Positions 11,491 through 22,786 are shown, counted from the stretch's first letter. The stretch is 64,000 nucleotides of DNA from Capsicum annuum (GCF_002878395.1 NC_061121.1:40894050-40958049), one strand, 5' to 3'. Translations and numbers: made by a program. The notes: generated by a model from the sequence alone, not told the origin.

Positions 11491-11585
11491 AAGAATTATT
11501 AGTGCTATAGCCTAAAAAGTCTAAAAGGCTAAAAAGGCTACAAGAATTATTAGTGCTATAGCCTAAAAAGTCTAAAAGGCTAAAA
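11491..11585 (-). repeat. 51-bp tandem duplication upstream of the viral TATA box
   Basis: Copies at 11491-11534 and 11542-11585 (offset 51 bp) are identical over 44 bp and share AAGAATTATTAGTGCTATAG. Each also contains a run of 'aaaaagtctaaaaggct' repeats. The pair lies about 75-180 bp upstream of the TATA box, the position of enhancer modules in this promoter class. Confidence 0.85.
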
Positions 11586-11769
11586 ATCTATACAACAACT
11601 TTACGTAAAATGTATTTAATATCTTGTCTTCTATTATTACTCCGTTGATATCTTATCGTTGTCGTATCTGCTACTTTTCCATATCTCCATTATTGCTTCT
11701 TGTCATATCTTCCAGCTGGCATGCTTATCTTTTTGATTCTTTTATTCTAGGTGGACTTCTGGGATAATA

Positions 11770-12875
11770 TTATCTTCTTGAACATTGATGGTCTGGATAT
11801 TTGTGTCCAATTATCTTGCAATATCTTGTCAATAATTCGTCTGAAATAAATCCTCTCTTAATTGCTCTTGTAGTAGATTGTTTTTCTGGGTTAAGTAATG
11901 TCATTATCCATTGCCTAACATCTTCCATATCTGCTTGTTGTAGTACTTTTGAATTTGAATAAATCATCTGATGGTCTCTTGAATAATAGCTCCATATTGG
12001 ATTTCCATTGGTATAATTATTTGCTAATTCTTGAATAATTGTAGCTAGTTCAATGCGTCATTTGTTTGCATAGAAATCAGGTATCTCAATTCTGGGTATT
12101 TCTGGCTGTTGCATAATATCTTCTGGTATAATCATATCTCTAGTTAATCCTATTTTTACAACTTGTATAACTGATTTTATTTCATCGTATAATATCTCTG
12201 CTAGTGCAGTATAACACTTTATATAAAATAGATTTCCTTTGGTTATCCTTTTATAGGTGGTGAATATTTTATGTAATTCTTCCATAGCTGTTAGTTCTTC
12301 TCCATCTTGGGTGTGTATGGTATTTAATAATCCATAGTCAAAACAAGTTTTTATTAAGCTTGGGTTGGTTTTGGGTAGTGCAATTAGCTTGTTGTAACCT
12401 TGTAATTTTTGGGTTATATAATTTGTGTTTGGTTCTTTGATATTTGTAGCTCTGGGGTTAAGGTTTAGGAAAGTTTGTACTTTGTAGATATTTTCTATGT
12501 ATTTTTGGGCTGTATAGTTGTAAACTTTTTTTATCTTGGTTCAGACTATCTCGGTATGTGGTAATTTGTGGGGGTATGAACAAGGATTCTTTTTGTGTAT
12601 TTTGGTATAAATGGTTTCTCAAATATCTTATTCATATTCATGTTCTAATATCTTTGTCTACTAACTCCTCTGCTTGTACCTGCAGAAGTAGATTGATAAA
12701 CGTTATGGGTTTTATGGAGTGTCCCATCGTCTCCTTCTAGCACTGGAACTTTAATGTCTTTCGATCGACATAGCTCTGCACATTGCTGAGTTAGCTGATT
12801 TGTAGCTATAGACTTCAGTTTAACTTCATTAGTCTTTAGCTTTTCTATTTCATTACCCATACTGTCCACTTTCAT
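11770..12875 (-). pseudogene. transactivator/viroplasmin-like ORF, broken
   Basis: It follows RNase H directly, as the inclusion-body/translational-transactivator gene does in several caulimovirid genera. Open pieces at 12875-12645, 12285-12058 and 11967-11770 (minus) are separated by stops and frame changes. A stretch between them (about 12490-12290) reads through in another frame with a phrase ending TQDGEEL, like the core of that protein family. The C-terminal piece contains YCKIIGHKYPDHQCSR, a possible Cys/His zinc site. Function is inferred from position and partial resemblance. The remnant cannot encode a complete protein. Confidence 0.6.
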
Positions 12876-12930
12876 TGAAAACGTAGTTAGAGTGTTGAGT
12901 ATTTTTTCTAGAGTATCCTATTCTATTATA

Positions 12931-14424
12931 TCAGTCTGTGTAGCTTTGTCTTGATATGTAATCTGCAATAACATTTTTGTTAGTACTAATTACTTCAATT
13001 ATAAATGTGAAATTTAATATATTCAAGACTAGTCTCCGAACTTCTTTTGTTGTAACTGAATTTTGTATTTTCTTTGTTAACCACCAGCGTACCTGTGTAT
13101 TATCTGTTCGTACAATAAACTTGTTATATACAATATATGGCTCAAATGCTAACAAACATTTATATAATGAACATAATTCTTTCCTATTTATTTCCCATTT
13201 TATTTCTGTTTCATTGAATGCACTTGAGTAGTATCTACAATGGTGTTCTCCATAACTACATTCACTAGCATCTGCTTATACTATATATATAAATTTTCTA
13301 TTTTCATCTGGGAATTGTAGTTTTGGTAATTCTTTACAAAGTAATTTTATTTTCTGAACTTGTTTTTTATCTTCTTCATTATAGTTATATTCTACATCCT
13401 TTTTTAATTTTTTCTGTAGTGGTGTTAAAGTTTCTACTAATTTTGGAATATATTCTCTTACTTGGTTTACTAATCCTAAAAATGATTGTAATTTCTTTTT
13501 TGTATCTAATTCTTCTTTCTAATTTATTATTTTTTGTACTATATTTTGTTGCATTTTTACTCCACTCTTATCTATTTGTATTCCTAAAAATTCTATCTGA
13601 TTTTTCATAATTTCAGCTTTCTTTTCACTTAGACTTATTCCCGATTTTTCTATTATATCTGTAAATTGTCCTAATAATTTTAAATGTACTTCTTTAGTTT
13701 TTGTTTATAATAATATATCATCTATGTATACTATACAATTAGATAATTGTTTAAAATAACTATCCATAAAATGTTGATATCTACCTGGTGCATTTTTATA
13801 TCCAAATGATAATACGTTCCATTCATAAAATCCTTGTGGTACCGTAAATGCGGTTAATTCTTTAGATTCTTCTTCTAACTTTAAATGGTAAAATCCTGAT
13901 TTACAATCGAATTTACTAAAATAATTATATCCCTGTATTTGCCTTATTTTTAATATCTTATTTGGTATTGGATAATTATATGTCATAGTCTTTGCATTTA
14001 AATTTCTATAGTCAATAACCATTCTACTTTTTCCTCTTTTTTGTTCACTATGTTTATTTACTATAAATGTTGGACTATTATGTTTACTATTACTTTTTTG
14101 TATATATTGTTTTTCTAATAATTCATCTATATGCATTTTAAATTCTTTTAAATCGTCAAAATTATATGTTAATGGTTTCTGGGTTATTATTCTATTTTTA
14201 TCTATTAATTCAATTTTTATAGTAGTTTTATGTTTTTCCCATCCTTTTAATGGATCTTCACTATATAATTGTTCTAATTTTTTCTTAATTATTTCTATCT
14301 TATTTATTGAAAATATAGTTATTTCTATTTTATTTATCGAGAATACAACTAGTTCTATTGTATCTTCAGTATTTTTTTTATATTTTCTAACTTTTGTGTA
14401 ATTTTTTCGCTTCCTTTTATCCAA
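12931..14424 (-). pseudogene. pararetroviral reverse transcriptase-RNase H, interrupted
   Basis: RNA- and DNA-dependent polymerase plus RNase H of a caulimovirid, minus strand. A 239-codon open stretch (14424-13705) covers fingers and palm and ends just after the catalytic box CIVYIDDILL (YIDD at 13717-13728). A stop follows, then the same frame continues with thumb and connection blocks, another stop near 13520, a stop just before the RNase H box ADAS near 13270, and an open stretch 13155-12931 with RTDNTQ and ADYISRQ. The key Asp and Glu residues of both enzymes are mostly still present, so decay is by scattered stops. A 30-nt in-frame tandem duplication (FSINKIEI twice) lies near 14290-14345. 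Confidence 0.85.
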
Positions 14425-14531
14425 TCAATTTTTTTTTATTTTATTATTAACTCTTTTTGCTCTTACTTTCTGTTTACATGGTGTTGTAAACCACCAGTCT
14501 GTTCTAGTTATTATATGTGAGTATAATTCAA

Positions 14532-14810
14532 CTAAAAACGGCATTCCTAAAAGTATATCTTTTGATGTTAGTTCATAATTATAATTTCTTCTATTGTTAA
14601 TATCTTATCCCATACTTGTATTTTTACATTCCTATCTTTATAAGTAATTAAGCTTCCTTCATTATTAAATCCTTTAACTATTATTGGTGTTTTTAATTTA
14701 TCCCATTTACTTTCTGGTAAGCAATTATATCTACATAAATTAGCTTCTGCTCCTGTATCTATCATAGGCGTGTAATATCTACTGTAATATCCTTGTACTA
14801 CTATTTTCAT
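14532..14810 (-). pseudogene. pararetroviral aspartic protease domain (second, DTG-type)
   Basis: Retropepsin-like domain upstream of RT, used in the family to process the polyprotein. Seen: the active-site loop MIDTGAEAN (DTG codons at 14751-14759) in an 80-codon open stretch 14810-14568, and the distal ILLGMPFL box at about 14541-14560 in another frame. A frameshift between 14590 and 14568 therefore separates the two halves of the active domain. Confidence 0.75.
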
Positions 14811-14919
14811 TAATACATATATTTTTATTTTATGTTAAGGCTCTTCTTAAGAATAATTTCTCTCTGTTATATGTTAAGATTAATTGTGTATGTTATATAT
14901 TATATGGTTTTACTTGTTC

Positions 14920-15262
14920 TAGCTATTTTATTCCTAATATTATGTCTGCTTTTTGCATTTCTTCCTTTACTTTAAATTCTATTTTTATTTTTTTGATTCC
15001 TATTATTATTTCTTTTTCTGCTATATTTTTACTATTTATTAAACTTCTTGGTAGATCTGCGCATATATCATTATCACTTTTTATTTCTTCATTTTTTACT
15101 AGATATTTTACTATATAATTTTCTTCTTGTCCTGTATTTAAGAGTATTAAATATTCTTTTTCATTTACCTTTCCTATTATGTAATATTGTTTTAAATTAT
15201 TTGTTGAATTTATTTCATAACTTGTTCTTTTTGATGAGCTTGATGATTCTGGTTTTTCATAG
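14920..15262 (-). pseudogene. retropepsin-like domain (first, with Asn at catalytic position)
   Basis: An open stretch runs on the minus strand from about 15262 to a stop at 14923-14925. It has the layout of a complete aspartic-protease fold: a strand block YYIIGKV, an active-site-like loop LLNTGQE (NTG at 15130-15138, Asn for Asp), and a distal ADIILGIK box just before the stop. It sits about 380 nt upstream of the DTG domain. Whether it is a degenerate duplicate or a separate non-catalytic domain cannot be decided here. Confidence 0.55.
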
Positions 15263-15720
15263 ATGAGAACACAAATGGTACACGTTCCTTATTTCAAATT
15301 GTGCATAAAATTATGGCCTTAATGTGATATTCAACCACTATGTTGTTAACCAGTATTTATTTTATTTCCTCACCATAACTTAAAATTCTACGCCTATATA
15401 TTTGGATGTCTTATATTTCTGAGAAAGCACACACAGAAAGAAATATTATCTCCTTCATTTTTTTTCGCAAGCACTTTGTTTCTCCTCGGCTTTCTTCTTT
15501 GTGAATTTCTAATCAATTCTATTTGTGCAACACCAAACTTCTAGCCAAGAGTGCAATGATTTGGAAGAGTTGTGGAACCTTGGGGAGTAAGCGACCTTGA
15601 TAGTTTGAATCGGGGTCAAGCCAAGAGCTTTCAAGGCAATGGCTTGCCACGACACAATTTTGAGACAACTCATTTACTTTTTTTAATAAAATTCTAGTTT
15701 AAATCCTAGTTCAATATCAA
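15263..15720 (+). repeat. possible copia LTR fragment
   Basis: No ORF. A TATA-like ctatatatttgg (about 15392-15403) is followed by a leader-like segment with ACACACAGAAAGAAAT, as in Ty1-copia LTR R/U5 regions. No boundaries are found. It abuts the pararetroviral remnant on one side and the copia element on the other. Confidence 0.3.
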
Positions 15721-16523
15721 TAACATATTATAGTTAGTTTGAAATCGATTGTATATATAATATAGTTTCAAAGCGATTGTATATATAATATTGACAAATG
15801 GCTATTTTCTTGAACAAAACACTTCTTGAGATGTAAAAGTTTGTGCCATTGGACAGAAACAATTTTAAACATTGGTCAGAAACTTCTAATTTTCTGTGAA
15901 AAATTAAAAGTTGATTATAGTTTGTGTTGGGTTCAATATATATGAAAAGTGTGAAAGGAAAATAGAAGAAAAATAGTGGAGAAAAAGAGAGACACCAAAA
16001 TGGAAAGTATACTCTTTTAAGGGAAAGCTCACTAATTCTTCCACATTGATGGGAGAAGGGAACTTTGAAGTGTTTATAATAAGAAGCACTTACTCCACAT
16101 GGATAGTGAGGCAAGAACAAGGTGGTGCCTCGCACTGTCATTTTCGTCGCTCGCTCGGCTCGTCTTCGGCTTCGGATTTGGATTTGGAAAATGATCGATC
16201 GATGAAATCTATCTTTTTAGACAAACTTTATTTGACAAAAACTTAATCCAAAAATACCAAAGGGAAAAACACAATTTTTTTGTGTTTTTGATCGTCCATT
16301 TATATACATGCATGCAGTTTCTGACACTGTTTCGAAATGTCATGCAGAAATGAAGTGATGCTTTGGAAGGGATGGAACCCTTCAACGAAATGACACACTG
16401 ATTCATGAAATGGCATGCCTGTTCTCAAAAGATGCATTCTTTGGACAAATAGACATGACATCCAGAAACGTTACACCTTTTAAGTGAACCATTACCACCT
16501 TTTAGAAAAGGCACCTGATGGCT

Positions 16524-16530
16524 ATAAAAA
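16524..16530 (+). promoter_or_regulatory. copia LTR TATA box
   Basis: TATAAAA in the context GGCTATAAAAACCGG, about 680 bp upstream of gag, followed by a leader containing the polyadenylation-region-like run near 16590. Position and context fit an LTR promoter. Confidence 0.5.
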
Positions 16531-17201
16531 CCGGCTTTCATCCACAGGTTTTGTATGAAAAATTTTCTGAAATACAAACTCTTTTTGTCTTAAAAAATAT
16601 CCTGTGTGATCAATCAAATCATTGAGTAAGTTCAAAGTGATTCCAATTATTTGACGTACCTCTACAGTTGGTTTGTTTGGCCATTTTATCCTGGGAGAAA
16701 GATTCCATAACCTCAGGTACAGTGAGGGGAATTATTCCTTAAGGACACTGTGAAGTCGAGGGACTTGGCCTTAAAATTCTATTTCATCTCATTTCTGAAA
16801 GTTAACATACTTCTTGGATAGATTATTTAAAATCTTGTGTTGTGTTATGGAACTTCACAATTGTTCTTGTCCTAGACTTGAACTTGGGTTGAAGTTTTTA
16901 TTGCATTTATACAGATTCTTGTACCCAAAACATTGTAAATAACAATCTTAAGGGATAAGTCTACTTTCGAAATTTGTATAGCCTATTTTTGGAGATTAAA
17001 GCATTAAGATTTCTACTTGGTTTGAACTTAACTAGTTATTTGAAGACATAAAATCTTCATCACAAGTTAAAGATCACTCTGTTTACAATTGGAAGTCATA
17101 AAAACTTCATCATTAAACTAGAAACAAGAAGAGTTAAAGGTTCTGCAATTTTTAATAAGTATTTTGATATACTAAAGTTACTGTCTTGTGGTGACAAGAA
17201 A

Positions 17202-18076
17202 ATGATGACTGATAGTCAAATACATGATGCTGGAACGACTATGGAGGCAACTAGTATTGCCACGAAGAGTCGTACTAATGCTCCACAAGCTATGGCATCA
17301 ATGAAGAGACCCAAAAAGTTTGTGGGTATTGACTTCAAGAGATGGCAGCAGAAAATGTTCTTCTACCTCACAACTCTCTGTCTTTAAAGATTCATGGTTG
17401 AGGAAGCTCCGGAGGTGCCCGAGGGAACCCCAGAAAAAAAAATGCTTCATGATTGTAGAGGCTTAGAAACACCCATATTTCCTTTGTAGGAATTATATCT
17501 TTAGTGGTCTCCAAGTGACCGTTACAATGTGTATAGCGGAACCAAGACTGCAAAAAAGTTATGGGGAGCGCTAGAATGGAAGTACAAGATGGAGGATGCC
17601 AAAACTAAAAAGTTCTTTGTTGTATGATTCCTGGAGTACAAAATGGTAGACAACAAGTCTATTATTTCCCAAGTGTAGGAAATGCAAGTGATCATCCATG
17701 ATCTCTTAGGGGAAGGCTTGATTGTGAATGAAGCATTTCAAGTAGCAGCAATAATAGAGAAACTACCACCTTTGTGGAAAGAATTCAAGAACTATTTGAA
17801 ACACAAACGTAAGGAGATGTCAGTCTAAGATCTAATTGTATGACTACATATTGAAGAAGATAATAAGGTTGCAGAAAGAAGGTCAAGAGATAATTCTACA
17901 ATGAATAGAGCAAACATTGTAGAAGATGACCAAAACAACTCTAAAAATAAAAAAAAAGCTGGAAATAAAAGCAATCAACCCAAGAAGAAATTCAAGGGAA
18001 AGTGCTTCAACTGTGGCAAGATTGGCCACAAGTCTACGGATTGTTGTGCCTCGAAGAAAGGGAAGAACAAGAACTA
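17202..18076 (+). pseudogene. copia gag with intact zinc knuckle
   Basis: Nucleocapsid/capsid gene. The start ATGATGACTGAT is the first plausible one. FKRWQQKMFFYLTTL near residue 45 is the typical start of the copia UBN2-type gag domain. In-frame stops follow after about 61 codons and at several later points, but the frame is otherwise kept to the nucleic-acid-binding knuckle CFNCGKIGHKSTDC (18003-18044), a perfect CX2CX4HX4C. A stop at about 18074, just after the knuckle, separates gag from protease. Confidence 0.85.
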
Positions 18077-18083
18077 AGCAAAT

Positions 18084-18605
18084 TTGGCTGAGTCTAAGAA
18101 AGAAACGGATGATTTGTGTGCTATGCTTTCCGAATGCAACTTGATGGGAAATCCTTGCAAATGGTGGATGGATTCTGGTGCCACATGCCATTTTTGTGAT
18201 AACAAGGAGCTATTTTTGACGTTCTCTCCATATCAAGTAGAAGAAAAGATTTACATGGCAAACTCCACTACTGTAAAAGTGGAAGGAACCGGAAAAGTGT
18301 GGTTGAAGATGGCTTCCGGCAAAGTATTTACACTTAACAATGTCCTGTATGTTTCGGAGTTATGGAAGAACTTGATTTCAGTTTCACTTCTAGACAAAAA
18401 TGGATTCAAATGTGTTTTTGTCTCTGGAAAAATTGTACTTAGTAAAGGAGAAGTGCATACAGGAAAAGGCTACATCAATGAGGGCCTATTCAAAATGAAT
18501 GTAATGAATGTTGAAATCAATAAAAGTTCAATTTATTCTTACTTTTTTGAGTCTTATGATTTGTGGCATGAACGTTTAGGCTATGTTATTTACAAAACAT
18601 TATGA
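18084..18605 (+). pseudogene. copia protease and start of integrase
   Basis: The open stretch of 173 codons is in the same frame as gag. The aspartic protease active site reads WWMDSGATCHF near residue 30, with the DSGAT loop intact. The C-terminal part is the gag-pre-integrase region with DLWHERLGY: the second zinc His of the usual LGH is Tyr. A stop then truncates it. In an intact element this would be one internal part of a single gag-pol polyprotein. Confidence 0.85.
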
Positions 18606-19500
18606 AAACTGATTAACTTAGAAGTTTTGCCAAACTTTGAGTTCAATAAATCAAAGTGTCAAACGTGTGTGGAATCAAAGTATGCAAAGCATCCTTATAA
18701 GTCCGTTGAAAGGAATTCCAATCCCTTAGACTTAATACACACGGACATTTGTGATATGAAGTCAACACTATTACGTAGTGGGAAAAAGTATTTTATAACT
18801 TTTATTGATGGTTGCACTAGATATTGTTATGTCTATTTTCTAAACAGCAAGGATAAAGCAATAAATGTGTTTAGGCAATATAAAACTGAAGTTGAAAATA
18901 GTTTGAGAAAAAGATTAAAACAATAAGAAGTGATAGAGGTGGAGAATATGAATCTCCCTTCAACAAATATGTGTAGAGAATGAAATTGTCTATCAACTTA
19001 TGACCCCCTATACACCTCAATCTAATGGCATTGTGAAAAGGAAAAACTAAACTTTGAAGGAAATGATGAATGCCTTACTTATAAGTTTAGGTGTATCGCA
19101 AAACTTTTGTGTGTGTGGGGGAGGGGGGGGGGAGGCTATCCTTACAGCCAACCGAATACTCAATAGAGTTTCCCATAGTAAGATACAATTGATTCCTTAT
19201 GAAAAATGAAAAGAAAGGAAACCCAACTTGAAATGTTTCAAAGTGTGGGGGTATTATCAAAGGTCCAACTTCCTATACCTAAAATGGTTAAGATAGGACC
19301 TAAGATGGTGTACTGCGTGTTCATAGGATATGTTAAAAGTAGTAAAGCATGTCGGTTTTTGGTTCATAAATCCGAACATTTGGATATTAATGAAAATAAG
19401 GTAATTGAATCGGATAATGCTGAATTCTTTGAAAACATTATCCATATAAAACTAGACATGAATACTCTAGTGGAGGCTCTAACGACCTCGAGATGAACCA
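18606..19500 (+). pseudogene. copia integrase core, broken
   Basis: The stretch contains the Cys pair CQTC, the first catalytic Asp in DLIHTDICDMKS and the following FIDGCTRY (open stretch 18627-18926). A frameshift near 18905 follows, then RSDRGGEYES in another frame (about 18926-18955). The region of the third catalytic residue reads GIVKRKN, with Lys where the family has Glu. Near 19100-19130 the coding sequence has been replaced by an expanded TG/G run. A 96-codon open stretch (19206-19496) holds the C-terminal GKR-like region and the IESDNAEFFEN phrase. Confidence 0.8.
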
Positions 19501-19539
19501 AGTGAGAATGTACATAATGATGAGAATCCAAGATGTAGT

Positions 19540-21110
19540 ACACGTCAAAGAACGTCAACTTCGTTTGGATCAGATTTTGTAATATTTCTCTTAGAAAATA
19601 AGCCTCAAACATTTAAGAAAGCGATGGCATCTTCGGACTCGTCCTTTTGGAAAAAGGCAGTCGATAGTGAGATTGATTTAATCTTAAGCAACCATACGTG
19701 AGAGTTAGTTGATCTTCCTCTAGGAAATAAACCTTTAGGTTCCAAATGGATCTTCAAAAAGAAAATGAAAACGGATGGTACAATTGAAAAATACAAGGCA
19801 AGACTTGTAGTAAAAGACTTCAAACAAAAAGAAGACCTTGATTACTTTGATACATACTCCCCGATAACAAAGATAATGTCTATTCGAATGTTAATTGCCT
19901 TGGCGGCGGTATATGGACTTGAAATCCATCAAATAGATGTGAAAACTACATTCCCAAATGGAGAATTGGAGGAAGAAATTTACATGGAACAGCCTAAGGG
20001 TTTTATGGTTCCAGGAAAAGAAAATAAGGTGTGTAAACTTGTTATGTCACTTTATGGACTAAAACAAACAGCTAAGCAATGGCATGAAAAGTTTGACCAA
20101 ATCATGTTGGCAAACAGATTCAAAATTAATGAATGTGATAAATGTGTTTATATTAACGACACTCCAAATCACCAAGTCATTATTTATTTGTATGTGGATG
20201 ATATGTTGATCATCAGTAGAGACATTTCAGACATAAATGCAATGGAATGAATGCTTGAGAGCAAGTTTAATATGAAAGACCTTGGAGTTGCAGATGTGAT
20301 CTTAGGGATAAGAATCCATAAAACTCCACAAAGGTTGGCATTGTCACGGTCTCATTATAACAAAAAGGTACTTGACAAATTCAAGTATATGGACTTCGGT
20401 ATTTCCAAGACTCCATTGGATGTGAGATTTGCACTTTGAAAGAATGAAGGTTAAAGTGACTCACAATTGGAGTACGCAAGAGTATTGGGATGTTTAATGT
20501 ATATAATGAACTGTACACGACCAGATATAACATGTGCTATAAGTAAGTTGAGTCGGTACACGAGTAATCCTAATAAAACTCATTGGATGGCAATGAAAAG
20601 AATTTTGGGGTATCTTAAATACACTCAAGACTACGTTTTGCATTATAATAAATATCCCGTGGTACTTGAAGGATATAGTGATGCAAATTGGATCACTGGA
20701 TCGACGAAGTAAAATCCACGAATGGATATGTATTTACTATCGGTGGAGGAGCGGTCTCTTGGAAATCATCTAAACAGACTTATATTGCTTGCTCTACAAT
20801 GGAATCTAAATTTATCGTATTAAATAAAGCCGGTGAAGAAGCAGAATAGCTCAAGAATTTCTTGGAAGATATTTCTTACTGGCCCAAACAAGTGGCACCA
20901 ATATGTATACACTGTCATAGCCAAATGACAATAGGTGGGGCAGGGAGCATAATGTACAATGGTAAATCTCGTCTCATAAAATGTAGACATACTACCATTT
21001 GAGAACTTCTCTCTAGTGGAATTATCATTATTGGCTATATGAAGTCAAAGGATAATGTGTAGGATCCACTTACAAAAGACCTAAAATGTATTGAGACTCT
21101 TTTTAGGACA
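19540..21110 (+). pseudogene. copia reverse transcriptase and RNase H, broken
   Basis: The RT runs through three adjacent open stretches (19765-20250, 20251-20439, 20467-20712) in one frame. It begins with the copia block KYKARLVVKDF, then LYGLKQTAKQWH, then the catalytic YLYVDDMLI (about 20190), all recognisable and the YVDD intact. RNase H starts with [12 protein letters not shown], then a frameshift near 20712 moves it to another frame, where [23 protein letters not shown] and the C-terminal block are found with stops near 20848, 21000 and 21060. About four interruptions separate otherwise good sequence. Confidence 0.85.
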
Positions 21111-21310
21111 TACATCCTTTCACGATTTGAGTTGAATCCTAGAAGTGGAACACACCTAAAACTATTTCTAGTACGAGCGAGTGTTCGGGAATATCGCCTG
21201 AGCATACTTTTAATACAAATGAATAAGGTAGAAATAATATTTAATTTATTTAAGATTTTCTTAACGGCAAAAGCTTCACCAAAGTTTATTAGCACCGCAT
21301 AATTTCCAAC

Positions 21311-22786
21311 AATACTAGTAGTTATGATAAATAAAGACTGGAAATTACAAAGTATTTTTGCCAGCTATACCAGCTTGTGAAGTCTCTAAGAAGTATCAAT
21401 ACAAATATAATAAAAATAAAAAATCATCATATCTTGTCCAGCCTCCTGGTAGAAAAGAGGCTCACTAATGGTAGAAGATAGACACCCTAATGAGACGCTT
21501 GACCACAGACTTGAGAGCAAGAACTTACATTATGAAATGATGCAGCGGAAAAGACTATGTGGGATGTATTGGTATGTAAAATCATTTCAGAAGAATAGTA
21601 CAACAAGAGATTATCAATGAAATTAAATTCAAATTTAAATGAAGAAATCTAAGGAGGGACAAGAATATAAAGTAAATTTATAATTGACAAAGTGTGGTAA
21701 ATATAATTCCTTTGATCATTTGTGGAAGAAAGTAGTGAACCAACATAAACTACCATGTGATCGAGTGGAGTCTGATCACGACCCAATTAGCTAAGCCATC
21801 CTATACCATGCCGGGCATAAGTCATGACATGACATAACATAATTTGCTAGCTAATATCGATAGTTATCCTCCTTTTTGGGACACATGAAAAAGAGTCAAC
21901 CAACTTGCGGAATAATCTCTATCCTATGTTGGCAAATATTGTTTCAGGCATTTGCCGTTTAAACCAATGACTTCTTGGTTAGCCAACTAAATTCCTTATG
22001 CTCATAACATTATATTATTTATTTATGTCCAAAGTGTTAGCCATGTTAGGCTCATACAACATTAGTCAAGATCGTTGATTAGCATTTCTAGGCTTATGTA
22101 CATTATTTAGCCTTTTAAGGCTCATGTTGGGAATTTAACCACTTTAGGTTCATAAGATTTTTATTTGATATCAATTCATAACATTCTGGACAGTTAAAAA
22201 AACATCCTGTTAAGGGTTCATGAACATGACTTCCATAACTATTGAGAGATTATGTTTAGGAGTTAAATAGAAAGGAAGCAATTACACACTGTAAAACAGT
22301 TGGGATAAACCAAATATACAGAAACAAACTCTTAAATAGTGATTAAGATCCTAACTAAAATTTGGAAAATTCTGTGAAGCATTGCTTTAATTATAAAGGA
22401 TACTAGCATATGTGCCGCACGATGTGCGGAAAATATTAAAAAATTATAATCTTATTTATGTAATCATATTGAATTCCTATTATATTTAGTTCAGAGGTCA
22501 CAACTTATATTAAGTATAACAATATAACCTTTGCCCTCAAATTCAACATAACTTGTCATCTTCTTTTTTTGAGATTATCTATTTATTTTACAATATGTAG
22601 TTACTTTTAATTGAGTAATTTTGAATATTTTGTATTTTAATAGTAGGAAAACAAAATATAATACATTGTCAATATATTGAAAACTATATAAAAATAGGGA
22701 TAGAAGATAGTTTTCAAATTTATACATAGACTGACAACTAATAAGTAAAATTTCATGTTGTGAGATTAAGCCTATTAAAAAAGACA
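21311..22786. other. no gene seen between copia element and nested gypsy stack
   Basis: AT-rich sequence without supported ORFs. A few repeated phrases ('aggctcat', 'ttagcca') around 21930-22140 suggest old LTR material of another kind, but no boundaries are visible. Confidence 0.45.
22415..22429. repeat. CCGCAC-GAT-GTGCGG palindrome
   Basis: A perfect 6-bp GC-rich stem with a 3-nt loop inside very AT-rich surroundings, preceded by ATACTAGCATATGTG. This ATACTAG...palindrome context recurs, as I recall, as a motif of dispersed repeats in solanaceous genomes. Confidence 0.6.

Larger units (their letters stand above)
9990..15262 (-). mobile_element. endogenous pararetrovirus remnant (Caulimoviridae), permuted
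   Basis: In minus-strand order the block holds two protease-like domains, RT, RNase H, a transactivator-like ORF, an intergenic promoter, and an N-terminal-ORF-like segment that breaks off near 9990. Starting in the polymerase and running through the promoter into the first ORF is the order expected from a circular genome opened inside the polymerase gene, so insertion was permuted and partial: movement and coat regions are absent. The YIDD RT box and a following transactivator ORF fit the caulimovirus, solendovirus and florendovirus groups; a tobacco-vein-clearing-like solendovirus is the most plausible relative in this host, unproven. Stops and frameshifts in every gene make it non-functional. 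Confidence 0.88.
15721..21310 (+). mobile_element. dead Ty1-copia element, Tork-like
   Basis: Plus-strand copia element with the diagnostic order gag, protease, integrase, RT, RNase H. It reads along most of its length like the abundant solanaceous Tork-type copia family. LTR promoter sequence is recognisable upstream of gag. Exact LTR ends and a target-site duplication were not found, so the limits are approximate. It carries roughly a dozen stops, several frameshifts and substituted integrase residues. A 17-bp direct repeat (GATTGTATATATAATAT) at about 15748 and 15775 lies near the presumed 5' end. Confidence 0.85.

Noticed and set aside
13323..13610. 95-codon hydrophobic plus-strand ORF
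   Set aside because: Antisense of the AT-rich pararetroviral RT/RNase H. The hydrophobicity arises from Lys/Asn codons read in reverse.
15734..16141. 135-codon minus-strand ORF
   Set aside because: Lies in the copia LTR region on the opposite strand, with no family resemblance and no conservation logic.
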